Positions 18,687 to 28,337 of a DNA stretch of 53,766 nucleotides are shown piece after piece. Source of the DNA: a candidate division WOR-1 bacterium RIFOXYB2_FULL_36_35 (GTDB taxonomy: Bacteria; Margulisbacteria; WOR-1; XYC2-FULL-46-14; XYC2-FULL-37-10); NCBI GenBank assembly GCA_001771505.1, contig MEUA01000018.1, positions 1-53,766 on the forward strand, given 5' to 3'. The notes beneath the pieces were generated by a model that searched no databases, was not told the DNA's origin, and was given only the letters and a program-made list of their open reading frames with translations. Each line of letters begins with the position of its first letter. Within the stretch, counting starts at the first letter, position 1. The position numbers and the translations under genes were made by a program.

Positions 18687-19973
18687 ATGAATACTGTTAT
18701 TAAAGTAGAAAACTTAGGGAAAAAATATATTATAGGGCATCAACAGGAAAAATACATTGCATTGCGTGATGTGATTGCAAATGGCTTTAGCAACATTTTT
18801 AAACGTGGAAATAAGAATAGTTTTTCAAAAGAAGAATTTTGGGCGTTAAAAGATATAAATTTTGAGGTTAAAAAAGGAGACAGGCTTGGAATTATTGGTA
18901 AAAATGGGGCAGGAAAGTCGACAATTTTAAAAATCTTAAGCCGTATTACAGAACCTTCCATCGGCCGAGTATCGATTAATGGGCGAGTTGCTAGCCTTTT
19001 AGAAGTTGGCACAGGTTTTCACCCGGAACTTACCGGAAGGGAAAATATTTATTTAAATGGAGCCGTCCTTGGAATGAGTCGCAGTGAAATTAAACATAAG
19101 TTTGACGAAATTGTAGCTTTCGCGGAGGTTGAAAAGTTTTTAGATACACCGGTTAAAAGATATTCTTCAGGAATGTATGTAAGATTGGCGTTTGCTGTCG
19201 CTTCTCACCTTGAACCTGAGATTATGGTTGTAGATGAGGTGTTAGCTGTAGGAGATGTACAATTTCAGAAGAAATGTCTAGGGAAAATGGAAAATGTTTC
19301 AAAGAAAGAAGGAAGGACGATTTTATTTGTAAGCCATGATATGCGTGCAATTCAAACTTTATGTGAAAGATGTATTGTTTTGGAACAGGGAAGAATTATA
19401 TATGCCGGAGAAGTTTCTGAAGCAGTTAATTTTTACCTTGCTTCAGCCTCAGGAGAAAAAAACAATACTTTAATGGAATGGGCGGCGTCGCCAGAGAGAG
19501 TTTTTCCGCTAAACAAGTATTTACGCGTTGAAAAATTTTATATTCATAATCAAGAAGGGGCCAGGTATCATGGGGCAATGCTTGTCAGTAAATCTTATAA
19601 AGCTGTTATCGAATTTAAACTGATACGTCCTGATCCAAATATTATTATTGCAATTGGATATTACGCTCTAAACGGATCATTGATATTCTTAAATAATTTA
19701 ATAGATGAAAAAAACATAGAAATTGATGAATTAGTGCCTGGGCAATATAGATTGGAAACTGATATACCTGTTGAATTGTTTGCCACGGGTCATTGTTATA
19801 TGGAAGTATTATGTGTTGTGCATATGGCAGGGTGGATATTACCTGTAGATAATGAATCAAGAATTAAGATTGAATTTTATCGTGATGTTATGCCTACCAC
19901 TGAAATAGCATTGGGATATCAGCAACCTTTGATGCCTGCCTTTTCCTGGACTATAAAATCTCTTAAAAAGTGA
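18687..19973 (+). CDS. wzt: ABC exporter ATPase with C-terminal carbohydrate-binding domain (Wzt type)
   Basis: This cytoplasmic ATPase powers the preceding permease. Walker A is GKNGAGKST (71-79), the signature is RYSSGMYVRL and Walker B is IMVVDEVLAVGD. The N-terminus contains the insertion typical of the family between strand one and Walker A. Residues from about 265 to 428 form an extra beta-rich domain of the Wzt-C type, which in characterised systems recognises the modified non-reducing end of the glycan before export. The methyltransferases in this locus could provide such a cap. Confidence 0.93.
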   Translation: MNTVIKVENLGKKYIIGHQQEKYIALRDVIANGFSNIFKRGNKNSFSKEEFWALKDINFEVKKGDRLGIIGKNGAGKSTILKILSRITEPSIGRVSINGRVASLLEVGTGFHPELTGRENIYLNGAVLGMSRSEIKHKFDEIVAFAEVEKFLDTPVKRYSSGMYVRLAFAVASHLEPEIMVVDEVLAVGDVQFQKKCLGKMENVSKKEGRTILFVSHDMRAIQTLCERCIVLEQGRIIYAGEVSEAVNFYLASASGEKNNTLMEWAASPERVFPLNKYLRVEKFYIHNQEGARYHGAMLVSKSYKAVIEFKLIRPDPNIIIAIGYYALNGSLIFLNNLIDEKNIEIDELVPGQYRLETDIPVELFATGHCYMEVLCVVHMAGWILPVDNESRIKIEFYRDVMPTTEIALGYQQPLMPAFSWTIKSLKK

Positions 19974-19979
19974 TTATTT

Positions 19980-20921
19980 ATGACAGAAGAATTATTATCA
20001 ATATCGATTCCCACAAGAAATAGATCTATATATTTAAAAGAATTATTAGAGTCTATAAAAATTAATTTAAAAGAGTTGATAAAAGCAGAAGGCTGTCAAA
20101 AGGTTGGGGTATATGTCTATGACAACGATTCTGATGATTCCACTAAAGAGATTGTTGATTCTGCAGGGTTTGAAATTTGTTATGAAAAACATGAAAAGGA
20201 TATTGGCGGAGATCCGAATATATTCCACGCATATACAAAGCCTAAAGGAAAATATATTTGGGTTATAGGGGATGATGAGCTTATTCCACCAAATATGCTT
20301 ACCTATTTACTAGATTTAATTAAAAAGTATGAACCTGGTTTGATTGTAAATAAATCTATAGAGTATAATACCTTGGTTAAAATACCTCATTATTTTAAAA
20401 ATTATAAAGAATTTTGCTTGTTTGCAGAGAAAAATAATCCGCATTTATTAATAGCACACTCACTTATTTCTGCAAATATTATCAGAAAAGATTGTTTTAA
20501 TAAAGAAATAGCATTGAAAATGATTAAACAAAATTATGGTCATTTTTATGGGATGATCGATGGTTTATATCAAACAGATGCGTCAATTACATTTGCTCAA
20601 GCGCCAACATTGATTGTAAGGGATACACGTGCAACACAAGACGCGCCCGAACCTGAATATGTTGCAAGGCTTGAGATGAATCAAATAAATTATTTAAATT
20701 GGCTTAAAAACAGGTATGATTTATTATCTCTGCAGCCTGAAAGAGTTAATCCCGATTATTCTCAAAGAATTAACTGGTTTAACTTTAAAAGAAAACCATT
20801 CTCTTTTCTTGCGGGTTATGTGTATCGTTTTTTATTTAATCTCTTTCCATTTATGCAGCCCGTGCTTAAAAGTATTATTAATTATTATAGACTAATGCGA
20901 TATGGAGAGCCTAAATGTTAA
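19980..20921 (+). CDS. family 2 glycosyltransferase
   Basis: An inverting GT-A transferase of 313 residues. The N-terminal SISIPTRNRSIYLKELLESI is the nucleotide-sugar binding strand, DNDSDDST follows, and the metal-binding acidic cluster is WVIGDDEL. The C-terminal 60 residues contain amphipathic, aromatic segments that may touch the membrane. It starts 6 bases after wzt and overlaps the next gene by 7 bases. The sugar donor cannot be told from sequence. Confidence 0.85.
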   Translation: MTEELLSISIPTRNRSIYLKELLESIKINLKELIKAEGCQKVGVYVYDNDSDDSTKEIVDSAGFEICYEKHEKDIGGDPNIFHAYTKPKGKYIWVIGDDELIPPNMLTYLLDLIKKYEPGLIVNKSIEYNTLVKIPHYFKNYKEFCLFAEKNNPHLLIAHSLISANIIRKDCFNKEIALKMIKQNYGHFYGMIDGLYQTDASITFAQAPTLIVRDTRATQDAPEPEYVARLEMNQINYLNWLKNRYDLLSLQPERVNPDYSQRINWFNFKRKPFSFLAGYVYRFLFNLFPFMQPVLKSIINYYRLMRYGEPKC

Positions 20922-21967
20922 TTGCTGTTTCCAATGTGCATGAAAATATTACTACTGATAACTATTTGTTTAAAAACGTAAATGTTTCAGCAGGAGATAA
21001 TCTTTTGGAATCTTGGCATGATCTTTATTCTTATGCTCAAACTTTTGGCATTGATGTTTGTACTCCGGATACTGTTGATTTGGCAGAAATAGACGCCTTC
21101 ATTTTTAATGATATGCCGCATAGAAAAAATAAATATTTTAAGTTTGCCATAGAGAAGAATGTTCCCAGTTATTTGCTGGTTTCAGAAAATGGACTTATGG
21201 CATCTGATAATCTTAATCCAAAGTGTCATATTTATTTTAAAAAGATTTTTACTTATTATGACAAACAGGTGGACAATGTCAAATATTTTAAAATTAATTA
21301 TTCGTTTAGATTGCCCGCCAAAATAAATAAAGATTTATCCGCTAGATCTAATTTTTGTATAATGATCGCGGGGAATAAATATTTTCTTCATCCTCAGGAG
21401 CTTTATTCTGAGCGTTTAAAAGCTATCAGATGGTTTGAAAAATATCATCCGGATGAATTTGATCTCTATGGAATTGATTGGGATGGGAAATTAATTTGGA
21501 CAAAGAATCGTACCCTAAACAAGGCTATAAAAATCCTTTCGCGTTTCTCTTTTATAAAGAAAATTTTAACTGCAAAATATCCTTCTTATAAAGGGTTTGT
21601 TGAGCGGAAAGCTCCACTTTTGTCAAAATATCGTTTTTCGATTTGTTACGAAAACTGTCGTGATATATCCGGGTATATAACAGAAAAGATACTTGATTGT
21701 TTATTCGCAGGATGTGTACCTATATATTTAGGGGCCGATAATGTTTCAAGTCATATTCCTGATAATTGTTTTATAGATAAAAGAAACTTTTCAGATTATG
21801 ATAAACTATATTGTTATTTGAAACAAATGTCGGAGGGTGATTATTTGAGATATCTTGATAATATTGAGAATTTTTTAAAGAGTGAAAAGGCAAGGCAATT
21901 TTCTACTCAATATTTTTCAGAGGCAATAGTTAATGAAATAAAGAAGGATTTAATGCATGACAGATGA
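20915..21967 (+). CDS. GT10-family fucosyltransferase
   Basis: The 350-residue protein carries the family 10 alpha-1,3/4-fucosyltransferase signature in its C-terminal half. YRFSICYENC, then GYITEKILDCLFAGCVPIYLG, then a following acidic turn match the GDP-fucose binding region of bacterial and animal enzymes. The N-terminal half is divergent, as usual for the acceptor domain. Gmd and Fcl upstream would supply GDP-L-fucose. The predicted product is a fucosylated side branch. It overlaps GT2 genes on both sides. Confidence 0.87.
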   Translation: MLIAVSNVHENITTDNYLFKNVNVSAGDNLLESWHDLYSYAQTFGIDVCTPDTVDLAEIDAFIFNDMPHRKNKYFKFAIEKNVPSYLLVSENGLMASDNLNPKCHIYFKKIFTYYDKQVDNVKYFKINYSFRLPAKINKDLSARSNFCIMIAGNKYFLHPQELYSERLKAIRWFEKYHPDEFDLYGIDWDGKLIWTKNRTLNKAIKILSRFSFIKKILTAKYPSYKGFVERKAPLLSKYRFSICYENCRDISGYITEKILDCLFAGCVPIYLGADNVSSHIPDNCFIDKRNFSDYDKLYCYLKQMSEGDYLRYLDNIENFLKSEKARQFSTQYFSEAIVNEIKKDLMHDR

Positions 21968-22976
21968 TAAATTAATGCCAAAGGTTTCTATCGCAATACC
22001 AACTTATAATCGCGCTTCTTATCTGGAACAAGCAATAGAAAGTGCATTAGCGCAAGATTACTGTAATTTAGAGGTTATTGTTTCTGATAATGCTTCGGAT
22101 GATGGAACAGAAGCACTTGTAAGAAAGTATATAGGAGATAAACGTTTTGTCTATCATAGGCAGAAAATTAACATAGGACCGCAGAAGAACTGGCAAAAAC
22201 TTGTATATGAGTATGTTTCGGGTGAATGGATGATGATCTTGGGAAGTGACGATTATTTAATTGATCATAATTTTATTTCAAAGTGTGTTGAGTCAATTAA
22301 TAAAGTCTCAAATTGTGTAATATGCTATGGGAATATAAGAATTTTATATGAAGATGGCGGGAGCAGTTTTGATAGGATAAATAAATCTCCTGCTGTGATG
22401 GACGGGACATGGTACTTTTGGGATTATGAAAAGGGCTCAAGTATCCATGTTGTTTGTATGTTGTTTGATCGTTGTAAGGCGATAGAAAACAAAGCTTTTG
22501 CACTGGATGTTATTGGGGCTGAAACGGAATTAATCTCAAAACTATTATTGTCAGGAACGGTTTGTTTTGTTGATACTGTTGCTGTTGCATATAGAATTCA
22601 TAGTGAAGGGGACAGCTATAATGTCAATTTTGAACGTCTTTACGGGAACTATCAATCTTATGTTAATATTTTTAACTTTGCATTACAACTACATCCTACT
22701 TGGAAAAAAAAATTATTAAAGTTGAGAAAGGAGCGGCTGCAGGGTTTTTTTAAAACAGCGTTTTATAATTTTTTATCAGACAACAAAAAGACAGCCTTTA
22801 AGTTTCTTTTAAAATCAAAAAACGACTATCCCTCAGAAATAATTCCTCTCTTCTTTCAGTTGAAAATTATTTTAGCCGTAATACTAGGGATGTTATTTAG
22901 TGAACAAACCTTTAAGAAAATAAGGAATGTTTTTTACAAGAGAGCTTATGGAAAAGAGGCAAAGCCGTATGCTTAA
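21957..22976 (+). CDS. family 2 glycosyltransferase
   Basis: A GT-A glycosyltransferase of 339 residues with VSIAIPTYNRASYLEQAIES at the start, DNASDDGT and the acidic LGSDDYL motif near residue 100. The C-terminal part ends in a hydrophobic helix (IIPLFFQLKIILAVILGMLF), which could anchor it to the inner membrane. An AAGGA motif lies at a suitable distance before its ATG inside the fucosyltransferase gene. It is clearly a paralogue of the next gene. Confidence 0.85.
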   Translation: MTDDKLMPKVSIAIPTYNRASYLEQAIESALAQDYCNLEVIVSDNASDDGTEALVRKYIGDKRFVYHRQKINIGPQKNWQKLVYEYVSGEWMMILGSDDYLIDHNFISKCVESINKVSNCVICYGNIRILYEDGGSSFDRINKSPAVMDGTWYFWDYEKGSSIHVVCMLFDRCKAIENKAFALDVIGAETELISKLLLSGTVCFVDTVAVAYRIHSEGDSYNVNFERLYGNYQSYVNIFNFALQLHPTWKKKLLKLRKERLQGFFKTAFYNFLSDNKKTAFKFLLKSKNDYPSEIIPLFFQLKIILAVILGMLFSEQTFKKIRNVFYKRAYGKEAKPYA

Positions 22977-23973
22977 ACTATCAATTTGTATACCAACTTA
23001 TAATCGGGCTATCTATTTAAAACAATGTTTACAGTATCTATTTCCTCAAGTAAAAAATTTAAGCAGTGTTGAAGTTGTTATTTCAGATAATGCTTCTACA
23101 GATGAAACAGCTTTAATTGTCAAAGAATATATTGGAGAAAATATAAAATATTTCCGCAATTCTAGAAATTTTGGCTATGCTGGCAATCAGATTGAATGTA
23201 TTAAACATGCCCAAGGGAACTATCTTGCGATTTTATGTGATGATGATATTTATACTCATGGATTAGTCCAAAAAATTTTGGAAGTTATAAAAAAAAATGA
23301 ATATGCATTTATTGCTTTGAATTATTATTCATTTAGGGAAAATGTTGATAAGCCGCATCTTATTAACTTTGCCCCTGAAAAAGATGTTATATTCCAAAGG
23401 GCTTATGATATTATGAACTATCCTTCGGTAGGACATTTTTCCGGATTTATTTTTAACACAAAGTTAGCCAAGGAAATGCTTCCTAAAATATTAATTGTTC
23501 ACCCTCTTACTTATTATGAAAAACATAGAGGGATAATTTCTAGTATAGTTGTTAGACTTACACTAGGGACAAACTTGCCGTCTTTTTTTATTGGTGAACG
23601 TAAGTTGGCAACTAGGGATCCTCAAACGGTTGATTATAATGTCTTAAAAAACGGATGTCTTGATTACTATGAGTTCTATGAAGAATTTTATTCTGAAGGA
23701 TTAATTACTCGAAAAGATTTGGAATATCGTAAAAAACTAGTTTTATCATGGATCCCCTTTGCTATTGCCAAAGATTCCTATGTTTTTACTGATCGGGAAA
23801 TCGCTGTGATGCGTCGTACGTTTTTTAAATATTTCAAAAGAGAACTAAAATTTATTTTATATATTTATCCATTATTGTTATTAGCTTCATTTTGGCCGAT
23901 TAGAAGGTTTTATCGATTGATTTTTGATCTAAAACAGATACTAAGACATATAAAAAAGAGGTTTTTCTCGTGA
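22969..23973 (+). CDS. family 2 glycosyltransferase
   Basis: A GT-A transferase beginning LKLSICIPTYNRAIYLKQC with the DNASTDET and CDDDIYT motifs. I place the start at ATG 22969, where AGAGG (22955-22959) lies 9 bases upstream, giving 334 residues; ATGs at 22927 and 22948 are in frame but would add residues before the conserved first strand. It overlaps the previous gene by 8 bases and the next by 4. A hydrophobic stretch near the C-terminus (FILYIYPLLLLASFWPI) suggests membrane association. Confidence 0.84.
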   Translation: MLKLSICIPTYNRAIYLKQCLQYLFPQVKNLSSVEVVISDNASTDETALIVKEYIGENIKYFRNSRNFGYAGNQIECIKHAQGNYLAILCDDDIYTHGLVQKILEVIKKNEYAFIALNYYSFRENVDKPHLINFAPEKDVIFQRAYDIMNYPSVGHFSGFIFNTKLAKEMLPKILIVHPLTYYEKHRGIISSIVVRLTLGTNLPSFFIGERKLATRDPQTVDYNVLKNGCLDYYEFYEEFYSEGLITRKDLEYRKKLVLSWIPFAIAKDSYVFTDREIAVMRRTFFKYFKRELKFILYIYPLLLLASFWPIRRFYRLIFDLKQILRHIKKRFFS

Positions 23974-24674
23974 AGAAAGAAATAGTCGATTATTTTAAGT
24001 TAAGAAATCTTTCTGATGAGGCTTATGCTAACTTTAAAATTCCTTTGTCAATAAAAAAAGTATTACCAATAGATAAACAGTCTGAGATTTTGGAAATAGG
24101 GTGTGGGTTCGGACAATTATTGCGAGAGTTAAAAGCCTTAGGATATTTTAATTTAACTGGCATTGATTTATCGGATCAAGCAGTTAAACATTGCCAGGTA
24201 AATAAAATAAGAGCGTTAAAGGTGGATTTACTTAACTATGTAAAACAGAATGATAAAAAATTTGATTTTATCATTATGAGTCATGTGCTTGAGCATATGG
24301 AAAAAAATGAAATTATTGATATTTTATTTTCAATTAAAGATAATTTATTGTCAGAAAAAGGACAACTATTGTTGATAGTTCCTAATGCGCAGTCAGAGAC
24401 AGGCGCTTATTGGCGTTATGAAGATTTTACTCACACAACAATATTTACCTCCGGAAGTTTATTTTATGTATTGAAGGCTTCAGGCTTTAAAACCATCTTA
24501 TTTATTGACCCCGATTGTTTAGAAGGGCTTTCTTTATCTAAGAAGATATTTAAATCTATAATGCTTAAACTTTATAAATTAAATAAAGCTTTTTGGTTGA
24601 GAATTACATCTACTGCATACCACAAAAGCAGTCCTCAGATTTTTAGCTATGAAATCAAGGCTCTGGCATCTTGA
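23970..24674 (+). CDS. class I SAM-dependent methyltransferase
   Basis: The 234-residue protein has a full methyltransferase fold: motif I ILEIGCGFGQLL, motif II near LTGIDLSDQAV, and FDFIIMSHVLEHM for motif IV. It starts with GTG and overlaps the previous glycosyltransferase. Small methyltransferases of this type among glycosyltransferases usually modify a sugar hydroxyl, here perhaps a chain cap. The acceptor is unknown. Confidence 0.85.
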   Translation: MKKEIVDYFKLRNLSDEAYANFKIPLSIKKVLPIDKQSEILEIGCGFGQLLRELKALGYFNLTGIDLSDQAVKHCQVNKIRALKVDLLNYVKQNDKKFDFIIMSHVLEHMEKNEIIDILFSIKDNLLSEKGQLLLIVPNAQSETGAYWRYEDFTHTTIFTSGSLFYVLKASGFKTILFIDPDCLEGLSLSKKIFKSIMLKLYKLNKAFWLRITSTAYHKSSPQIFSYEIKALAS

Positions 24675-24698
24675 TTACTCAGGAATTATAATAAATAT

Positions 24699-25658
24699 AT
24701 GTATGACTTAACAATTGCTATCCCAACCATAGGACGTAGTGAACATCTTGAAAAGATGTTAAATAAGCTTATTCCGGCTTGTTATGGTAACAACATAGAG
24801 GTATTAGTGTCAGACAATGCTTCCGTTGACGGAACAAAGGCCCTTCTTAATAATTTTAAAAAGCAAGCTTTCTTTAGATCATTACGTAGTGAAAATCATC
24901 TTAGTTTCGATGAAAACGTATTAAAACTTTTAGGTGAAGTCAGGGGGAAATTTGTCTGGTTACTTGGGGATGATGATGATATTGATTTTTTGTTTTTTGA
25001 TCAAATTATCGATTTAGTGAGAGAGAGAAGTGATATCGGAATCTTTTTTCTGTCATTTATCTATCCCCATAAAAATGCGCATAAAAAAGAGGAGAATAGT
25101 TTAAAGATAGAGGAAATATCTTCTCGAGAGTATTTGGATGTATATTTGCATAAGGCTACTCTTATCTCTTCGAATATTATTAACATGAAGTATTTTTACG
25201 ATATTAAACTTAATTCCGAGACCATTTCCAAAGAATGGATACAGGTGCAAATATTAATAAAAATCTTAGAATTATTAAACAGGCATAAAAAAAATGTTTT
25301 GATAGTTAAAACCGAAGTTATATTTCCCGCTGTCGGGAACACTAACTATTCTTTTAAAAAATTTTGGAGTACCTTTGTGGATCAATTTTCTTTTGTTGTT
25401 GATCGATCTTCCCAAAGCTTAGATCTTGTCCGTTTTAAAAAGAATTTTTATCGATTAAATCTTCGAAGACGGTTTTTAACTATTGGAAGGGATTTTTGTT
25501 GGGCAAGGGTTTTCCCTATTTACAAGTTTGTTGCAGTTTATTTTTATATTTCACTTTACGATAAGATTTTATTTTGGTTATCTTTTATCATTTTTAGGGT
25601 TTTTAGTTATTCGTCCTTGAAAAAGATGAAAGACTTTGTGCTTAGGGAGAGAAAATGA
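24699..25658 (+). CDS. family 2 glycosyltransferase
   Basis: A 319-residue GT-A transferase. TIAIPTIGRSEHLEKML, DNASVDGT and LLGDDDDIDF are the expected donor and metal sites, although the first strand is less typical than in the neighbouring paralogues. The C-terminal region has a hydrophobic helix pair (VYFYISLYDKILFWLSFIIF), so it probably sits at the inner membrane. It overlaps the next gene by 4 bases. Confidence 0.82.
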   Translation: MYDLTIAIPTIGRSEHLEKMLNKLIPACYGNNIEVLVSDNASVDGTKALLNNFKKQAFFRSLRSENHLSFDENVLKLLGEVRGKFVWLLGDDDDIDFLFFDQIIDLVRERSDIGIFFLSFIYPHKNAHKKEENSLKIEEISSREYLDVYLHKATLISSNIINMKYFYDIKLNSETISKEWIQVQILIKILELLNRHKKNVLIVKTEVIFPAVGNTNYSFKKFWSTFVDQFSFVVDRSSQSLDLVRFKKNFYRLNLRRRFLTIGRDFCWARVFPIYKFVAVYFYISLYDKILFWLSFIIFRVFSYSSLKKMKDFVLRERK

Positions 25659-26881
25659 AACGACTAATTTCTTTTTTATTGCATATGTTTTTTCCTGTTC
25701 GGTCAGGTTTTGATAAATCAAAAATCAAAAGTATTGTTGTTTTACAGTTTGGACATATCGGGGATATAGTTCTTTCTTTTCCTTTTCTTAAGGAGCTGCG
25801 TAAAATATTTCCCCATGCCAAAATAACTTTTGTATGCGGAGACTGGGGGGGGGATTTTGTTACGATTAATAAGAATATTGATGAAATAATAATCTTTGAT
25901 CATCCATGGCAAATAAGAAAAGAACAAAATTTTTTTACGGCCGCAAGAGCAACTTTCAGTTTTTTAAAAGTTTTAAGGCATAAAAAGTTTGATTTAGCGG
26001 TTGATCTAAAAGGGAATCTAAATAGTGCTTTAATTAATCTTTTTTCCGGGAGCAGATTCAAAATAGGTCGTGATTTTGGAGGGTATGATTTCCCTTACAG
26101 CTATGTATCAGGAGCTTATGATGATTATGAGGCATTGAATTTGTTAGCTTTATTGGAAAAGATTAAACCTCGATTATGCATAGACGAACAGAATTCTAGC
26201 AGAGTGTTGGAAATTTCCCCAGGTATGAATCCCGATTTCCTAATCGGGGTGAATAATCGGGGTAAAGGGTCAAAAATTGATTTTCCTGGATATGAGTTTC
26301 CTGTTCCAGAAAAGGAGTTAAGAACAATCACAAACAAACTGTTAAAATCAAATATTAATCGTTTTGTTGTAATTCACCCTACAACTTTATGGAAACCCAG
26401 AAATTGGGGAATAAATAATTATAAAAAATTGATTGAGAAAATGTTGGATAATATAAATAATTTAACAGTTATCATCATAGGTAGTAATGCTGAGATAGAA
26501 GAAAATAATAAGTTGATAGCGACTGATCCTAAACGCGTAAGAAATTTTTCAGGTGAGCTGAGTTTGATTGAAACAGCTGCTTTAATAAGTAGAGCCGATT
26601 TATTCATCGGCAGTGATAGCGGGCCTGCACATTTGGCGGCAGCTATTGGAAGCAAGCTAGTTGTATTAATGGGGCCCGGAGAATATCCAAGGTTTGCCCC
26701 TTATAATCCTTTTAATATGCCTAAGATAATCAGGCATGAAACGTGTGAATATCAGACAAATAACAATTGTAAACAGAAATATGGCGTTGATAAATGTGCA
26801 AAAGAAAATAATGTTTGCATGGACTCTATCAAGGTAGATGAAGTTTTTACTGTTGTGAAAGGCTTATTATCATGCAGATAA
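25655..26881 (+). CDS. family 9 (heptosyltransferase-like) glycosyltransferase with an in-frame palindromic insert
   Basis: A GT-B transferase of the LPS heptosyltransferase family, 408 residues. The N-domain starts IVVLQFGHIGDIVLSFPFL. The C-domain has FVVIHPTTLWKPRNW, FSGELSLIETAALI and GSDSGPAHLAAAIG, the usual donor site. Residues 172-204 are encoded by a 102-base repeat (26166-26267) with a near-identical copy in the htrA-like gene. This segment (LCIDEQNSSRVLEIS and onward) falls in the linker between the two Rossmann domains and keeps the reading frame. Without it the length would be close to typical. The enzyme is probably still active, as both domains are intact. Confidence 0.88.
   Translation: MKRLISFLLHMFFPVRSGFDKSKIKSIVVLQFGHIGDIVLSFPFLKELRKIFPHAKITFVCGDWGGDFVTINKNIDEIIIFDHPWQIRKEQNFFTAARATFSFLKVLRHKKFDLAVDLKGNLNSALINLFSGSRFKIGRDFGGYDFPYSYVSGAYDDYEALNLLALLEKIKPRLCIDEQNSSRVLEISPGMNPDFLIGVNNRGKGSKIDFPGYEFPVPEKELRTITNKLLKSNINRFVVIHPTTLWKPRNWGINNYKKLIEKMLDNINNLTVIIIGSNAEIEENNKLIATDPKRVRNFSGELSLIETAALISRADLFIGSDSGPAHLAAAIGSKLVVLMGPGEYPRFAPYNPFNMPKIIRHETCEYQTNNNCKQKYGVDKCAKENNVCMDSIKVDEVFTVVKGLLSCR
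26166..26267 (+). repeat. long palindromic element, copy 1, inside the GT9 gene
   Basis: The layout is: a 5' half-site (ACCTCGATTAT, one change from ACCCCGATTAT), a unique stretch of about 50 bases containing GACGAACAGAATT, the small palindrome CCCGATTTCCTAATCGGGG, then the 3' half-site GAATAATCGGGGT. The core 26167-26263 is 97 bases. It is nearly identical to 42592-42693 in the same orientation and resembles 53269-53370 in the opposite one. It is translated as part of the GT9 protein. Confidence 0.95.
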
Positions 26882-28332
26882 CATTAATAGGTATAGTTAC
26901 AATAATATTAAGTTTTTTATTTTTTGGAAAAAGCGAGAAACTCTTATATCTGCTTATTTTCCTTTCTGCCTTTACGGCTTCTTCTGTTGTGGTGATTCAT
27001 AATTCCGATTTTGGAATACAGCCATCTTATTTTGTTGGTGTCATTTTTATATTAGTTACATTTATAAAATTAGCCAAGAAAAAAATTAGTATTACTAATA
27101 CGCAAAAACAATTTTTATTGTTAATAATTATCTTTTGGGGGATAAATATAATCAGCCTGTTTTTTCCTATAATTTTATCAGCATTAAACGTTAAGGCTTT
27201 TTTAATTAGTCCTGCCGCCCCTCCTTTTAGCAGTGTTTCTGACTTTCATTTTTATGTGGTTAATGCGATTATTTATTTGACCTTTGATTTGATGATTTTA
27301 GTGTCGGTGATGTTTGAAGTTGATTCCATAAATAAACTCATCAATGCTTTGAAGTATATCTTGTTTGCCGGTTTTTTCTCTGCTGTCTGGGGGCTTTTTG
27401 TCCAATTTCCTAGCGTTATTTTTGGGTATGAATATCCACACTGGTTATTTAATAATCATATGGGGTATGGACAATTATGGCAAGGTGTGCAGGGAAGGCC
27501 TGTTGGATTTTATTTCCCCAGAATATCTTCTATTGCTCCTGAACCTTCATTTTATGCGTTTTTTGTTATGGTTATAATTGCGATATTGATTGTTTTAAAA
27601 ATTGAAAATATATATTTTCTACCTAAATGGTTTCAAAATTTATCTTTTTTCCTTTTAATGTTGGCTGGGCTAATAAGTGGAAGCACCACAGCTTATTTTG
27701 CCTATGTTTTTTTATTTGTGCTTCTTTTTATATATCTTTTGAGTTCTCAAAAATTAGAATATTTATTTCGACTTAAAGTGACTGGGCAAATGATAAGATT
27801 TGCCAAATTAATAGGGTTTACTTTTATTGTTTTGTTTTTTGCTTTTATTTTAATAATAAATATATTTAATATGCAAATGGATTCTTTGCTCAATATATTT
27901 AGATCCCTGACTATTACTAAAATGCAGGACAGTTCGGGATGCGTTCGTTTTTCTTATTTTTTAATAGGAATGAACAATTTTTTTGACACCTATTTTTTGG
28001 GTAGTGGATGGGCAAGCAACCGGACTCAAGATATGGGGAGCACCCTTTTGGCGGATATTGGCTTAACGGGTTTTGTAGTGTTTATTCTTATGGTTTTTTT
28101 TATTTCAAAATACTCTTGGCAAACTTATAAAAAGCATAAGGATGATCTTCCGTTTTTTTCAAAAATCATAATAGCTGTTCTTTTTGCATTTTTAGTTGAG
28201 ATTTTTATGATGTTTACATCTGTTCCTGATTTTACTTTCCTTTATTTTTGGATAATATGGGGTATGTTGCTTGCTTTACCTAAGGTGCAAAGTAAACTAA
28301 TTAAAGAAAGACCATATTCAAAAGGAACTTAG
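26872..28332 (+). CDS. multi-spanning membrane protein, O-antigen polymerase/ligase-like
   Basis: The 486-residue protein has about 11-12 hydrophobic helices and a long extracytoplasmic loop with GRPVGFYFPRISSIAPEPS near residues 205-222. Wzy polymerases and WaaL ligases share this topology, with an Arg-rich periplasmic loop. Because the locus exports through an ABC transporter, a ligase is at least as likely as a polymerase. No sequence motif settles it. The ATG lies within the end of the GT9 gene. Confidence 0.65.
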   Translation: MQITLIGIVTIILSFLFFGKSEKLLYLLIFLSAFTASSVVVIHNSDFGIQPSYFVGVIFILVTFIKLAKKKISITNTQKQFLLLIIIFWGINIISLFFPIILSALNVKAFLISPAAPPFSSVSDFHFYVVNAIIYLTFDLMILVSVMFEVDSINKLINALKYILFAGFFSAVWGLFVQFPSVIFGYEYPHWLFNNHMGYGQLWQGVQGRPVGFYFPRISSIAPEPSFYAFFVMVIIAILIVLKIENIYFLPKWFQNLSFFLLMLAGLISGSTTAYFAYVFLFVLLFIYLLSSQKLEYLFRLKVTGQMIRFAKLIGFTFIVLFFAFILIINIFNMQMDSLLNIFRSLTITKMQDSSGCVRFSYFLIGMNNFFDTYFLGSGWASNRTQDMGSTLLADIGLTGFVVFILMVFFISKYSWQTYKKHKDDLPFFSKIIIAVLFAFLVEIFMMFTSVPDFTFLYFWIIWGMLLALPKVQSKLIKERPYSKGT

Positions 28333-28337
28333 TCATC

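Noticed and set aside
26125-26337. A 70-codon frame on the minus strand within the GT9 gene, similar to the N-terminus of the HtrA-like protein
   Set aside because: The similarity comes wholly from the shared repeat. It is informative about the element but is not a gene.
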